NCBI RefSeq assembly: GCF_000359745.1
Contig: NZ_AQHN01000084.1
Span: forward strand, 186,001 to 250,000
Length of the DNA: 64,000 nt
Source: Rhizobium freirei PRF 81
GTDB taxonomy: Bacteria; Pseudomonadota; Alphaproteobacteria; Rhizobiales; Rhizobiaceae
Direction of reading: 5' to 3'
Shown in pieces: positions 50,901-60,034 of this stretch. The position numbers were made by a program, and so were the translations under genes. The notes below the pieces were generated by a model, which was given only the letters and a program-made list of their open reading frames with translations, was not told the DNA's origin and did not search any database. The stretch's first letter is position 1, and each line of letters opens with the position of its first letter.

Positions 50901-52703
50901 ATGAGAATTACGACAATTACGAATTGGGCCTACGGTATCACCATGGTCCTGACCGTGCTGTCTGCTACGGCTTTCATTCTGTCCGCTCAAAGCGCTATCC
51001 AGGAAAGACGGGCGGTGGAGCAGCACCTTTTGCTCAATAGCATGGCCGAGGAGCTTGCGCTTGGTGCGGAGGAGACGACGGATGAAGCCCGTCTCTATGT
51101 CATGCGCGGCGAGGCGCGGCATCTCGATGCCTTCACCATCGACGAAGGTGAAGAGCGCCGCCGCGATACCGCGATCAATGCCCTGCGCGGCCTCGGCATT
51201 CCTGATGGTGAACTTCAGCTCGTCGAGCAGGCCGCCACCGATGCGGAAGCACTGGACAAAGTGGAGGAAGCGGCGGTCGCGGCCTATCGCAACGGCAATC
51301 AGACGGGTGCGCGCGACACCCTGTTCGGCCCGGAACACGAGCGCATCCAGACCGCTCTTCTCAATGACGTGACCCAATTTCGCTCTTTGGCCGCGGCGCG
51401 CACCCAGGCCGCGGTCCGCAGCGCACAGGCGCGGAGCGATCTTTGGGGCGATGTCGCCAAGGTCATGCTCGCTCTGACCGCGGTGATATTTCTTGCCGTG
51501 CTTTATTTCATTCTTCGGCGCAGGGTTGCCTTGCCGCTGGTTCGCATGACGGGAATCGTCAATCGGCTCGCAAAGCAGGACTATGCCGTCGAGGTGCCCA
51601 ACGACAGCCGACGCGACGAGATCGGCGAGATGAACGACGCGATCCAGGTCTTCCGGGAGAACGGATTGGAGCGTAATCGGCTGGATGCCGAGCGCAAGCA
51701 GGATCTGCAGACCAAGGATCTTATCCTGCAGATGATGCATCGCCTCCAGGCTTGCTATGCCCAAAAAGAGCTGGCCGAAGTCGTGGCGCTTTTCGTGCCG
51801 CAGATCTTCCCGGGAATTGCCGGCTGTCTCTATACGATGAATGAGAGCCGGTCGGCGCTAACCGAGGTCAGCCGATGGCTCGAGCCCGCGAACACGCAGC
51901 CGTCCTTTCCGGCATCGGCCTGCTGGGGCTTGCGCCGCGGACGGCTGCATGTGAGCCATGTTGCGGATAATGATATTGCGTGCCAGCATCTGGATGAAAC
52001 CGCCGTTCCGGGGCTTTGCGTTCCCTTGACCGCGCTTGGCGAGGCGATCGGCCTGCTCTATTTCGAAGACCGTACGAAGGATGCGACCGCCGTGGACGCA
52101 CCGCAGCTCTATCTCGAGCTGATCGCCGAAAATATCGGCCTGGCCATCGCGAATCTGCAATTGCGGGACAAGCTCGTCCACCTCGCCGTGCGGGATGCGC
52201 TGACGGGCCTGTTCAATCGGCGCTCACTGGACGAGGCGCTGAACAATCTCCACCGGGATCAGTCTGCCCGCACGGTCGTCTGCATGATGATCGACATCGA
52301 TCACTTCAAGCGTTTCAACGACGAGTTCGGTCATGATGCGGGGGACGAGGTGTTGCGCCATGTCGCACAGATCGTTTCGGACACGGTGGGCGATGTTGGC
52401 ACCGTCTACCGGTTCGGAGGGGAGGAGCTGACGGTGATCGCAACCGACATTGCCGATGGGATGGGCTTCGAAATTGCCGAGAAACTCCGCACGATAGTCT
52501 TCACCACGCCCTTCTCCTATCGCGGCCGCATCGTGGGACCGCTTTCCATTTCCGTCGGCGTAGCCTCGGCCCCGATCTCGGGGCCGACGACGACGTTGAT
52601 CAATCGCGCGGATGGGGCCTTGCTCCGGGCGAAGTTGAGCGGGCGCAACAAAACGGTAGCGGCTTTTGCCCTGAAGGCAGAGGAAGAGTTGGAAAGAGGA
52701 TAG
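50901..52703 (+). CDS. Membrane-bound HAMP-GAF-GGDEF diguanylate cyclase
   Basis: 600 residues. Two membrane helices (about 9-29 and 188-208) enclose a helical periplasmic sensor, then HAMP (RRVALPLVRMTGIVNRLAKQDYAVEVPNDSRRDEIGEM), a GAF-like domain (about 285-430) and a C-terminal GGDEF domain from DALTGLFNRRSL (about 438). The active loop is RFGGEELTV, a GGEEL variant that keeps the catalytic acidic residues. The product-inhibition RxxD site, expected five residues before the loop, reads TVGD, so feedback control looks absent. No EAL domain. GAGGAAG precedes the ATG. Confidence 0.92.
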   Translation: MRITTITNWAYGITMVLTVLSATAFILSAQSAIQERRAVEQHLLLNSMAEELALGAEETTDEARLYVMRGEARHLDAFTIDEGEERRRDTAINALRGLGIPDGELQLVEQAATDAEALDKVEEAAVAAYRNGNQTGARDTLFGPEHERIQTALLNDVTQFRSLAAARTQAAVRSAQARSDLWGDVAKVMLALTAVIFLAVLYFILRRRVALPLVRMTGIVNRLAKQDYAVEVPNDSRRDEIGEMNDAIQVFRENGLERNRLDAERKQDLQTKDLILQMMHRLQACYAQKELAEVVALFVPQIFPGIAGCLYTMNESRSALTEVSRWLEPANTQPSFPASACWGLRRGRLHVSHVADNDIACQHLDETAVPGLCVPLTALGEAIGLLYFEDRTKDATAVDAPQLYLELIAENIGLAIANLQLRDKLVHLAVRDALTGLFNRRSLDEALNNLHRDQSARTVVCMMIDIDHFKRFNDEFGHDAGDEVLRHVAQIVSDTVGDVGTVYRFGGEELTVIATDIADGMGFEIAEKLRTIVFTTPFSYRGRIVGPLSISVGVASAPISGPTTTLINRADGALLRAKLSGRNKTVAAFALKAEEELERG

Positions 52704-52854
52704 CTCCCTTCCGGCGTTCGCAGCCTGCAGCATCCGCCATCGGGATCACGAGATTGCCGTGGCAGGCCCCGGTTACGGACGACCAAGCCAATGTGAGGCA
52801 AGGCGATCGAGACGTCGAACAAGCCGCGATATCCGACGAGAACGAGGACTTTCG

Positions 52855-53274
52855 TCAAAGGATGCGGCGCGCCTGCTCCGGTGTCGGTAGCCAGCATGTC
52901 TCGCGCTTGCCGAAGAAGCGGTATCGATTGCGGGCCAGCCAATGGTAGACGGGATTGCGTACCATTCTCGGTACAAGCGTCAGAAGCGCCAGCGCTTTCC
53001 AAGGCCAGCCGAGGCCGGCATAGATGGCAAGCACCGCGTCGCTGTCACGCAGCACTTCCGCGCCATCCACGATGATCAGACTATCCGGATTGGCGGGATC
53101 GATACCGCAGCGCCGATAGAGCCGAGCGCCCGTTTCGTCCTGCATGGAGGCGAGGCGAAAGCGCCCGATATGGTCGTGGCGCAGCACGAACTGCGCATTG
53201 GCGGAACATAGGACGCACATGGCGTCGAAAACGATGACGGGGCCGTGATAGTCGATGTTGTTACTGTCGCTCAT
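52855..53274 (-). CDS. DCC-family thiol-disulfide oxidoreductase (DUF393)
   Basis: 139 residues starting MSDSNNIDYHGPVIVFDAMCVLCSANAQFVLRHD. The DCC motif (here FDAMCVLC, with the usual DGxC changed to DAMC) gives the family its name and provides a CxxC pair. The C-terminus has YRFFGKRETCWLPTPEQ. A longer frame to 53403 is not supported by family length. Role probably general thiol chemistry; unknown in detail. Confidence 0.88.
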   Translation of the reverse strand: MSDSNNIDYHGPVIVFDAMCVLCSANAQFVLRHDHIGRFRLASMQDETGARLYRRCGIDPANPDSLIIVDGAEVLRDSDAVLAIYAGLGWPWKALALLTLVPRMVRNPVYHWLARNRYRFFGKRETCWLPTPEQARRIL

Positions 53275-53406
53275 ATGCGAGGCCGATGCTCGTTGCGGCT
53301 TGTTTTCGCGACAGCTTTGCCTGGTTGTGAAGCGCGCGTCAATTGCAGGTTGACGCGCGCAGATTGCATTCGATCCAATCGCGCTGATCGGGTCGAATGT
53401 CACGTC

Positions 53407-53661
53407 TCAGCGATAACGCCACCCACCATACCACCGCTCGCGATGCACCCAGTAACGGTGCCCATCCCAATAGCCGCGCCCCGGATAGAAGGTGCCATAG
53501 ACCGGACCGACGGGCACGACGACAATAGGCCGTCCGTTCGGGCGGCAATAGCCATAGGGGTTGCGATGGAAACCCATGCCGCAGCCATCGCGGGCCTCGG
53601 CCGGTGAAATGGCGGCAAAGCAGGCGGCGGCGGCCAAGGCAAGCAAAGTGAGCTTTCTCAT
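53407..53661 (-). CDS. Small secreted GCG_CRPN-type protein
   Basis: 84 residues. Signal peptide MRKLTLLALAAAACFAAISPAEA, then RDGCGMGFHRNPYGYCRPN, the GCG...CRPN prefix that names this family, followed by a Gly/Tyr/Trp/Arg-rich tail (GRGYWDGHRYWVHRERWYGGWRYR). Start at 53661; upstream codons in frame do not look coding. Probably exported to periplasm or cell surface; function unknown. Confidence 0.8.
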   Translation of the reverse strand: MRKLTLLALAAAACFAAISPAEARDGCGMGFHRNPYGYCRPNGRPIVVVPVGPVYGTFYPGRGYWDGHRYWVHRERWYGGWRYR

Positions 53662-53927
53662 AATGTACTCTCTTCCAAATGAACCTGATGTTATCCCTTC
53701 ATTGCTTGAACGGTGGGAACCAGCAAATCCGTCGCTGCTCAAGCGCGAAATTTGCAGGCGATTGCATGGGAGTTACGCGGATCGGAGCCAGGTTGATGTT
53801 GGGTAGCGGGGAAGAGGCCGCAGCCTGGTCCGCACAGCTGCTCCAGACGGCGTATGCGACTGTCTTTGCCGGATGACCGGCGCGGCATCAGAGGAATTGG
53901 CCGTTCAGCGCCGGGCTTGCAGCCAGG

Positions 53928-54830
53928 TCAGGGTTGCGTTTCCAAAGCCGAGGAAGGATGGCTGGATTTCAGGGCGCACGCCTTCCCGGCCTTCTTACTA
54001 CCCGCCAGCCTGCGTCGCAGCAAAGCGCGCAGGATCATCGGAACCTTCTTGTAGTGCTCTCCCGGGCACAAATGACCGTCGGCGCGATAGGCGAACAGCA
54101 GGCGACGACGGGCAAAGGTATGGGCCAGCGACAGAGTGAATGCCACTCCGACGCCCCAACCCATCAAGGTATCGCTCGCCCAATGGGCGCCCACCCACTG
54201 CCGCGACAGACAGATCAATACGCCGGCCGGTATGAAAAACGGCCGCAGGCGGGGGAAAACGAGCGCCAGCGACATGGCCATCGCGCCTGCCGTTGCCGAA
54301 TGTCCGGATGGAAATGACGCGAAATCCGCATGGAAGGCGAAAGGCCGGAAGTAAAACGCGCCATTTGTCTCAAGGAGCTCGGGACGGGCGCGACCGATAA
54401 TATTCTTCAGAAGCGAGTCGACGATGCCGCCACCGGCCACCGACAGGAAGATGAATGCGGCGGCAGTCGCAACGAGCTCGGCGCCGGCCCGCACCGATTT
54501 CCGCAACTTATGCGCGGGTATGAGGACGGCGAGTATCAGCAAAACGCCGCTGAACGACAGCACGAGAAGGCCGGTGCCGAAACTGCTGATCCACTTCGCC
54601 GTTCCGCGCAGCTGCTCGGGGAATGATTTCATCCAGACCCCGAGCGGGTAGTCAGCCGTCTTCATGACGAGCAGGGACAGGATGAGGAAGATGACGATGA
54701 TCGCGATCGGGCGCTCGAGGAGTGGGCGATTTGCAGGGGGCGCAAGAGCTGGTGTTTCGAAGAAACGTCTGACGCCGCTGACCAGGCGGGCGCGGCAGGT
54801 ATTGGCGGTTCCGATCAAGGTTTCCTTCAT
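53928..54830 (-). CDS. PAP2-family membrane phosphatase
   Basis: About 300 residues with six helices and all three PAP2 phosphatase motifs: KNIIGRARP (about 138), PSGHS (about 172) and SRQWVGAHWASD (about 215). Enzymes of this class dephosphorylate undecaprenyl pyrophosphate, phosphatidic acid or lipid A. The start at 54830 (MKETLIG) is preferred; an in-frame ATG at 54905 adds 25 residues. The 306-bp gap to the next gene (54831-55136), which is divergent, shows no further gene. Confidence 0.92.
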   Translation of the reverse strand: MKETLIGTANTCRARLVSGVRRFFETPALAPPANRPLLERPIAIIVIFLILSLLVMKTADYPLGVWMKSFPEQLRGTAKWISSFGTGLLVLSFSGVLLILAVLIPAHKLRKSVRAGAELVATAAAFIFLSVAGGGIVDSLLKNIIGRARPELLETNGAFYFRPFAFHADFASFPSGHSATAGAMAMSLALVFPRLRPFFIPAGVLICLSRQWVGAHWASDTLMGWGVGVAFTLSLAHTFARRRLLFAYRADGHLCPGEHYKKVPMILRALLRRRLAGSKKAGKACALKSSHPSSALETQP

Positions 54831-55136
54831 GAAGTCAGAATCCCATGAGCGGACAGAGGTCCGCTTTCCCACCGCGGGCAAAACGCTCACCGATGAACCT
54901 GGCATTCATGAAACTGGGCCTCGAACTCCGTCTTTTCGCTTCGCTGCTGTTATAATAACACGCTGACAACCGCCTGAAAGGGGTGCGCCATCGGAAGCCT
55001 GGCACGGGCCGGCCCGAGAGGATGCATGCGCCCGAAATCTGCTGGGGATGTGGGACAACGAAAGGATCGGTGGGGAGGATTGCGCTCGCCGGCTTTTTTA
55101 GCGACAATTGCAGATGCGTTCGGTGGGAGGAGCCAG

Positions 55137-56090
55137 ATGCACGAATATTCCGCGCATGCGGATCAGGTCTATGCATCCGCGAAGTCAGCCGCGGCCAGTT
55201 CGTCTGTCGCTGCCTCCTGGCGGCGCTGCATGGTCATGCATCGCCTTGCACCGGAAGAAACGCGTTTGCCTATGCGGCTGGCGGAACAGGAGTTCGCCGC
55301 GGCCATGGAACGTTCGGGGCGGCTGATCGCCGAAGCCTCCAATGAACTGGATCGTCTCTTTCTCTCGGTCGGCAAAGCTGGCTGCTGCCTGCTGCTGACG
55401 GACCGGGATGGCATTGCGCTCGAGCGCCGAGGCGCTGTCGGCGATGACAAGGACTTTCGTGATCTCGGTCTCTGGACCGGCTCGGTCTGGACGGAGGCAA
55501 GCGTCGGCACGAACGGTATCGGCACTGCGTTGGCGGATGAGCGAGCAGTCGCGATCTTCCGTGACCAACATTTCCTTTGCGCCAACATCGACCTGAGCTG
55601 CACGACCGCGCCAATCCGGGATCATCGCGGGCAGCTGGCCGGAGCGCTCGACATTTCCACCCGCCGCGATGACGTCAACGATGCCACATTGGCGATCCTG
55701 TCGCAGACCGTTCGCGATGCGGCACTGCGTATCGAACTCAACCTGTTTAAGAGCGCCTATGCCGGTGCCCGCTTCGTCATGGTTCCGACCGATACGGCCT
55801 CTACCTCAGCGCTTCTCGCTGTCGACCGCAACGATCTCGTGCTCGGGGCGACGAGGGCTGCCCGCCTTGCGCTGAAGCTCGATGATCATCGTATCGAGGC
55901 CGGCATTCCCGCTTCCGACCTGTTGAGCGAGCAGCAAGGGGAGGCTGGCGAGGATCTGCTGGCAGCCGAGCGCGCAGCTTTGATGCGCGCGCTTTCCCGC
56001 GCTAACGGCAATGTGTCGCAAGCCGCTGCGGCGCTCGGGATGAGCCGCTCGACGCTGCATCGGAAGATGAATCGGCTCAATCTGCACTGA
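55137..56090 (+). CDS. AcoR-like GAF/Fis-HTH regulator lacking the AAA+ domain
   Basis: 317 residues. N-terminal AcoR-type segment (SVAASWRRCMVMHRLAPEE), a GAF domain with GLWTGSVWTEASVGTNGIGTAL and the CTTAPIRDHRGQLAGALDIS segment, and a C-terminal Fis helix-turn-helix (MRALSRANGNVSQAAAALGMSRSTLHRKMNRLNL). The sigma-54-interacting AAA+ domain between GAF and HTH is absent (no GESGTGKE or GAFTGA), so it probably works with ordinary sigma factors. The ATG at 55137 follows GGGAGG. It lies 155 bp upstream of the aldehyde dehydrogenase, its likely target. Confidence 0.9.
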   Translation: MHEYSAHADQVYASAKSAAASSSVAASWRRCMVMHRLAPEETRLPMRLAEQEFAAAMERSGRLIAEASNELDRLFLSVGKAGCCLLLTDRDGIALERRGAVGDDKDFRDLGLWTGSVWTEASVGTNGIGTALADERAVAIFRDQHFLCANIDLSCTTAPIRDHRGQLAGALDISTRRDDVNDATLAILSQTVRDAALRIELNLFKSAYAGARFVMVPTDTASTSALLAVDRNDLVLGATRAARLALKLDDHRIEAGIPASDLLSEQQGEAGEDLLAAERAALMRALSRANGNVSQAAAALGMSRSTLHRKMNRLNLH

Positions 56091-56245
56091 ATTACCGATA
56101 GGGGCACGATCGCCTGGGCAGATGTCGCAGAGTTGCGACACTGTGCGCTGCAGCATGAAACGGTGGCCCTACCGCTCGAATGCATATGCACGCAGACTTC
56201 CTCCATTGGGTTCGCTGACCGGACCCGCGACCAAGGGAGGATTAC

Positions 56246-57754
56246 ATGCTGCATCAGAAGATCGTCGAATCTCCGTTCAAGCTGAGATATGGCAACTATA
56301 TCGGCGGCGAGTGGCGCGAGCCGATCGCCGGCAAGTATTTCGACAATCTCACGCCGATCACCGGCGGCAAGATCTGCGAAATCCCGCGCTCGGACGAGAA
56401 GGACATCAACGCCGCGCTCGACGCCGCCCATGCCGCGAAGGACAAATGGGGCCGGACCTCGACCACCGAGCGTTCCAATATCCTGATGAAGATCGCCCAG
56501 CGCATGGAAGACAAGCTGGAAGTGCTGGCGCAGGCGGAAAGCTGGGATAACGGCAAGCCGATCCGCGAGACCATGGCGGCAGACATTCCGCTTGCCATCG
56601 ATCACTTCCGTTACTTCGCTTCCTGCATTCGCGCGCAGGAAGGTTCGATCGGCGAGATCGACCATGATACAGTCGCCTATCACTTCCATGAGCCGCTCGG
56701 CGTCGTCGGGCAGATCATTCCCTGGAACTTCCCGATCCTGATGGCCGCCTGGAAGCTTGCGCCGGCGCTTGCCGCCGGCAATTGCGTCATCATCAAGCCG
56801 GCCGAGCAGACGCCGGCCTCGCTGCTGGTCTGGGCCGAGCTCATCGGCGATCTCCTGCCGCCCGGTGTGCTCAACATCGTCAATGGTTTCGGCCTGGAAG
56901 CCGGCAAGCCGCTCGCCACCAGCCCGCGTATTGCCAAGATCGCCTTTACCGGCGAGACGACGACAGGCCGGCTGATCATGCAATATGCCAGCCAGAACCT
57001 GATCCCCGTCACGCTGGAGCTCGGCGGCAAGTCACCGAACATCTTCTTTGCCGATGTCGCGGCCGAGGACGATGACTTCTTCGACAAGGCGCTCGAAGGC
57101 TTTGCGATGTTCGCTCTCAACCAAGGCGAAGTCTGCACATGCCCCAGCCGCGCGTTGATCCAGGAATCGGTCTACGACCGCTTCATGGAGCGAGCCGTCA
57201 AGCGCGTGGAAGCCATCAAGCAGGGCAACCCGCTCGATTCCGCAACCATGATCGGCGCTCAGGCATCGAGCGAGCAGATGGAGAAGATCCTCTCCTACCT
57301 CGATATCGGCAGGCAGGAAGGTGCCGAGGTGCTGACGGGCGGCGCACGCGCCGATCTCGGCGGCGAACTGTCGAGCGGCTACTACATCAAGCCGACCATC
57401 TTCAAAGGCCACAACAAGATGCGGGTCTTCCAGGAGGAAATCTTCGGGCCGGTGGTGTCGGTCACGACCTTCAAGGATGAGAAGGAAGCGCTCGAAATCG
57501 CCAATGACACGCTCTACGGCCTCGGCGCCGGCGTGTGGACCCGCGACGGCAATCGCGCCTACCGTTTCGGCCGCGAGATCCAGGCCGGCCGCGTGTGGAC
57601 GAATTGCTACCACGCCTATCCGGCCCATGCGGCCTTCGGCGGCTACAAGCAATCCGGCATCGGGCGCGAAACGCACAAGATGATGCTCGATCACTACCAG
57701 CAGACCAAGAACATGCTGGTAAGCTACAGCCCGAAGGCACTGGGCTTCTTCTGA
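56246..57754 (+). CDS. NAD-dependent aldehyde dehydrogenase (acetaldehyde/ExaC-AldB type)
   Basis: 502 residues. FKLRYGNYIGGEWREP at the N-terminus, IPWNFPILMAAWKLAPALAAGN, FTGETTTGRLIMQYAS, general-base Glu in LELGGKSPNIFF (about 262) and catalytic Cys in NQGEVCTCPSRALI (about 300). The CTC sequence and length are those of acetaldehyde dehydrogenases tied to alcohol oxidation. Its neighbours, an AcoR-like regulator upstream and a DUF779 protein downstream, recur with this enzyme type in other bacteria. Confidence 0.94.
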   Translation: MLHQKIVESPFKLRYGNYIGGEWREPIAGKYFDNLTPITGGKICEIPRSDEKDINAALDAAHAAKDKWGRTSTTERSNILMKIAQRMEDKLEVLAQAESWDNGKPIRETMAADIPLAIDHFRYFASCIRAQEGSIGEIDHDTVAYHFHEPLGVVGQIIPWNFPILMAAWKLAPALAAGNCVIIKPAEQTPASLLVWAELIGDLLPPGVLNIVNGFGLEAGKPLATSPRIAKIAFTGETTTGRLIMQYASQNLIPVTLELGGKSPNIFFADVAAEDDDFFDKALEGFAMFALNQGEVCTCPSRALIQESVYDRFMERAVKRVEAIKQGNPLDSATMIGAQASSEQMEKILSYLDIGRQEGAEVLTGGARADLGGELSSGYYIKPTIFKGHNKMRVFQEEIFGPVVSVTTFKDEKEALEIANDTLYGLGAGVWTRDGNRAYRFGREIQAGRVWTNCYHAYPAHAAFGGYKQSGIGRETHKMMLDHYQQTKNMLVSYSPKALGFF

Positions 57755-57775
57755 GCCCTCCCAACGAAGCCAAAA

Positions 57776-57799
57776 GGCTCCCGGCCGCGGCCGGGGGCC
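57776..57799 (+). terminator. GC-rich hairpin between aldehyde dehydrogenase and DUF779 gene
   Basis: CCCGGCCGCGGCCGGG is self-complementary and is extended by GGC/GCC on each side with one T-G pair. Only TT follows, so it may attenuate rather than end transcription into the DUF779 gene 36 bp later. Confidence 0.5.
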
Positions 57800-57834
57800 T
57801 TCTAGCATCTGCCCTTTGGTGATGGAGGATCATC

Positions 57835-58224
57835 ATGGACGAGAGTGAATCCCAGCCGCGGGTGCTCGCGACCGACAAGGCGCTCGAGCTTATCCGAGAG
57901 ATACAGAAGGATCATCCCGATATCCTGTTTCACCAATCGGGCGGTTGCTGCGACGGCTCCTCGCCGATGTGCTATCCGGCAAACGAATTCATGATCGGCG
58001 ACAATGACGTCAAGCTCGGCGAGATCGGCGGCGTGCCTGTCTATATCAGCGGCGGCCAGTTCGAAGCCTGGAAACACACGCAGCTCATCATCGACGTCGT
58101 GCCGGGGCGCGGCGGCATGTTCTCTCTCGACAATGGGCGGGAGAAGCGGTTTCTGACCCGTTCGCGTCTGTTCGGTGGCGGCGAGGCATGCGCGATCCCG
58201 GCCATTCGCCGTCCGTCGATGTGA
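57835..58224 (+). CDS. DUF779 protein associated with aldehyde dehydrogenase
   Basis: 129 residues with a conserved HQSGGCCDGSSPMCY cluster (about residues 33-47) and a later FLTRSRLFGGGEAC. The Cys-Cys and following Cys look like a metal or redox site. This family is nearly always encoded next to ExaC/AldB-type aldehyde dehydrogenases, as here (80 bp downstream), suggesting a helper or maturation role that is not established. GGAGGA precedes the ATG. Confidence 0.9.
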   Translation: MDESESQPRVLATDKALELIREIQKDHPDILFHQSGGCCDGSSPMCYPANEFMIGDNDVKLGEIGGVPVYISGGQFEAWKHTQLIIDVVPGRGGMFSLDNGREKRFLTRSRLFGGGEACAIPAIRRPSM

Positions 58225-58319
58225 TAAGTCCCGTCAAAACGGCGTGTAGTATTCGCCTAATACCCGCCATCCCAGGTGCTTTGCTACAGTGCGAAGGTTG
58301 GTTTTCAGGGAGGAAGACG

Positions 58320-58916
58320 ATGCCAGCAGCAAAGATTTTGATGATCACCGGTGACTTCACCGAGGACTACGAGACCATGGTGCCATTCCAGACGCTGCTT
58401 GCCTGCGACTATACGGTCCATGCCGTGTGCCCCGGCAAGAATGCCGGCGAGACGGTGGCAACGGCCATTCACGATTTCGAAGGCGACCAGACCTATTCGG
58501 AAAAGCGCGGTCATAATTTTGCATTGAATGCCACTTTCGCCAGCATCCGTGCCGAAGACTATGATGCGCTTGTCATTCCCGGCGGCCGCGCGCCGGAATA
58601 TCTTCGCCTCAATCCCGATGTGATCAAGGCTGTGCAGCACTTCTTCGAGGCGGGCAAGCCTGTTGCCGCCATCTGCCATGGCGCGCAATTGCTGGCAGCC
58701 GCAGGCGTTCTCAAGGGACGCACCTGCTCGGCCTATCCCGCTTGCCGTCCCGAGGTGGAACTTGCCGGCGGCATCTATGCCGATATCGCTATCAATGACG
58801 CCGTCGCTGACGGTAATCTTGTCACGGCACCGGCCTGGCCGGCGCATCCGTCGTGGTTGCGGCAATTCATGGCGTTGCTCGATGCCGCCGCCTTGTCGGA
58901 GGCAAACGCCGCCTGA
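58320..58916 (+). CDS. DJ-1/PfpI-family protein
   Basis: 198 residues of the DJ-1/ThiJ/PfpI superfamily. Nucleophile elbow AAICHGAQLLAAAG with Cys about residue 120 followed by His, and VIPGGRAPEYLRL upstream. The C-terminal PAWPAHPSWLRQF is typical of the PfpI-like branch with proposed glyoxalase III, deglycase or protease activity. The ATG at 58320 follows GGGAGGA; the longer frame overlaps the DUF779 gene. Possibly part of the same aldehyde-defence set. Confidence 0.9.
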   Translation: MPAAKILMITGDFTEDYETMVPFQTLLACDYTVHAVCPGKNAGETVATAIHDFEGDQTYSEKRGHNFALNATFASIRAEDYDALVIPGGRAPEYLRLNPDVIKAVQHFFEAGKPVAAICHGAQLLAAAGVLKGRTCSAYPACRPEVELAGGIYADIAINDAVADGNLVTAPAWPAHPSWLRQFMALLDAAALSEANAA

Positions 58917-58919
58917 GGC

Positions 58920-59034
58920 TAGAGCCGGATGATTTTAGGTCTGTTCGACCTAAAATCTGAATCCGCTCTAGAAACAAAGAAGTAGAGCGTGATGTCGTCC
59001 GAAAACCGCCTACACTTTTCGGCGTCACGCTCTA
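58920..59034. repeat. Rhizobium-type intergenic palindromic repeat, copy 4
   Basis: 115 bp made of two hairpins: TAGAGCCGGATGATTTTAGG ... ATCTGAATCCGCTCTA and TAGAGCGTGATGTCGTCCG ... CGGCGTCACGCTCTA, joined by GAAACAAAGAAG. It keeps the TAGAGC/GCTCTA ends and the ACAAAGA joint of copies 1-3 but has a more open sequence between. It lies between the PfpI-like gene and the ribbon-helix-helix gene. Confidence 0.75.
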
Positions 59035-59049
59035 AAAGAGGAGGCATGC

Positions 59050-59400
59050 ATGTGCGAATTGTTCATCAAGGCCGATGCCAGGCTCTGGGAAAGCACGACG
59101 CGGTCGCTCCGCATCGACGGCATGGTGACCAGCGTCAGACTGGAAAACTTCTTCTGGTCGAAGCTGGAGGAAATCGCACGGCGTGACGGCATGAACGTGG
59201 TGCAGCTGATTACCAAGCTGCACCATGAATCGATCGATGCCGGCCACGATCTCGGCAATTTCACATCGTTCCTGCGGGTTTGCTGCGCGCGCTATCTCGA
59301 CCTGCAGCTTGCAGGCGACATTTCGAGCGATCTCTCCCAGCCTATCGCTGGCGTCGACGCTCCTGCCATCCTCGGGCGGGAACGTCTGAAATATCATTGA
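59050..59400 (+). CDS. Ribbon-helix-helix domain protein
   Basis: 116 residues. The centre reads GMVTSVRLENFFWSKLEEIARRDGMNVVQLITKLHHE, a ribbon-helix-helix of the RHH_4 type common in alphaproteobacteria, followed by a helical tail with SFLRVCCARYLDLQL. The start at 59050 lies 16 bp after repeat copy 4. Its target is unknown; the next gene converges with no space between the stops. Confidence 0.82.
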   Translation: MCELFIKADARLWESTTRSLRIDGMVTSVRLENFFWSKLEEIARRDGMNVVQLITKLHHESIDAGHDLGNFTSFLRVCCARYLDLQLAGDISSDLSQPIAGVDAPAILGRERLKYH

Positions 59401-60027
59401 TCAGCCGACCGATGCCGCTCCCGGGAGGTCGCTGCCATTCCCTCTTGCGCCCGATAGGCTGTCGGCAATGAGTTGCGCCGCCGCATCTGCCGCGGTTTCC
59501 ATGTAGCTCGGATCTCGATGCAGCAGTACGACTGCAAACGAGCCGTCGAGAAGCAGCATGATCCGGCGTGCGAGCGGCAATGCGTCGTCGCCGGCTCCCG
59601 CTTCCGCGAAAAGAGAGCTTAGCCAATCCTCGATACGTTTCTTATGGGCGCGTGCCGCAACCAGCGCCGGATGGCCCGGAAGATTGATCAGTTCCACCGA
59701 CGTGCGCAGGAAACCGCACCCTTTCCATTTGGCGTCACGAGCAGACTGGGCCAGATGGCGAAAGATGCCGGCAACTTTCGCGGCAATATCGCCTTCCGCC
59801 TCATCGAACCAGCGTTTGAAGAGCGTGAGGTTCGGTTCGTCGCGCGCCTGCAGATGGGCGGCGATCAGGTCGTCCTTGCTGCGGAAATGATAATAGAGGG
59901 TGCGCTTGGTGACTCCGGCCTTTTCGGCAATGGCGTCGACGCTGATCGCGCGGATGCCATCCCGATGGAAGAGCTTTCCGGCGGCCTGAAGAATGCGTTC
60001 GCGTGTCGGTTGGGCGCCGTCTTTCAT
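59401..60027 (-). CDS. TetR-family regulator divergent from alpha/beta hydrolase
   Basis: 208 residues. HTH: TRERILQAAGKLFHRDGIRAISVDAIAEKAGVTKRTLYYHFRSKDDLIAAHLQ. The start at 60027 (MKDGAQPTRE) is supported by family alignment; the longer frame runs into the divergent hydrolase. An inverted repeat TGTATA-N12-TATACA lies just upstream. Probably represses itself and the hydrolase. Confidence 0.92.
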   Translation of the reverse strand: MKDGAQPTRERILQAAGKLFHRDGIRAISVDAIAEKAGVTKRTLYYHFRSKDDLIAAHLQARDEPNLTLFKRWFDEAEGDIAAKVAGIFRHLAQSARDAKWKGCGFLRTSVELINLPGHPALVAARAHKKRIEDWLSSLFAEAGAGDDALPLARRIMLLLDGSFAVVLLHRDPSYMETAADAAAQLIADSLSGARGNGSDLPGAASVG

Positions 60028-60034
60028 GGCCCAA

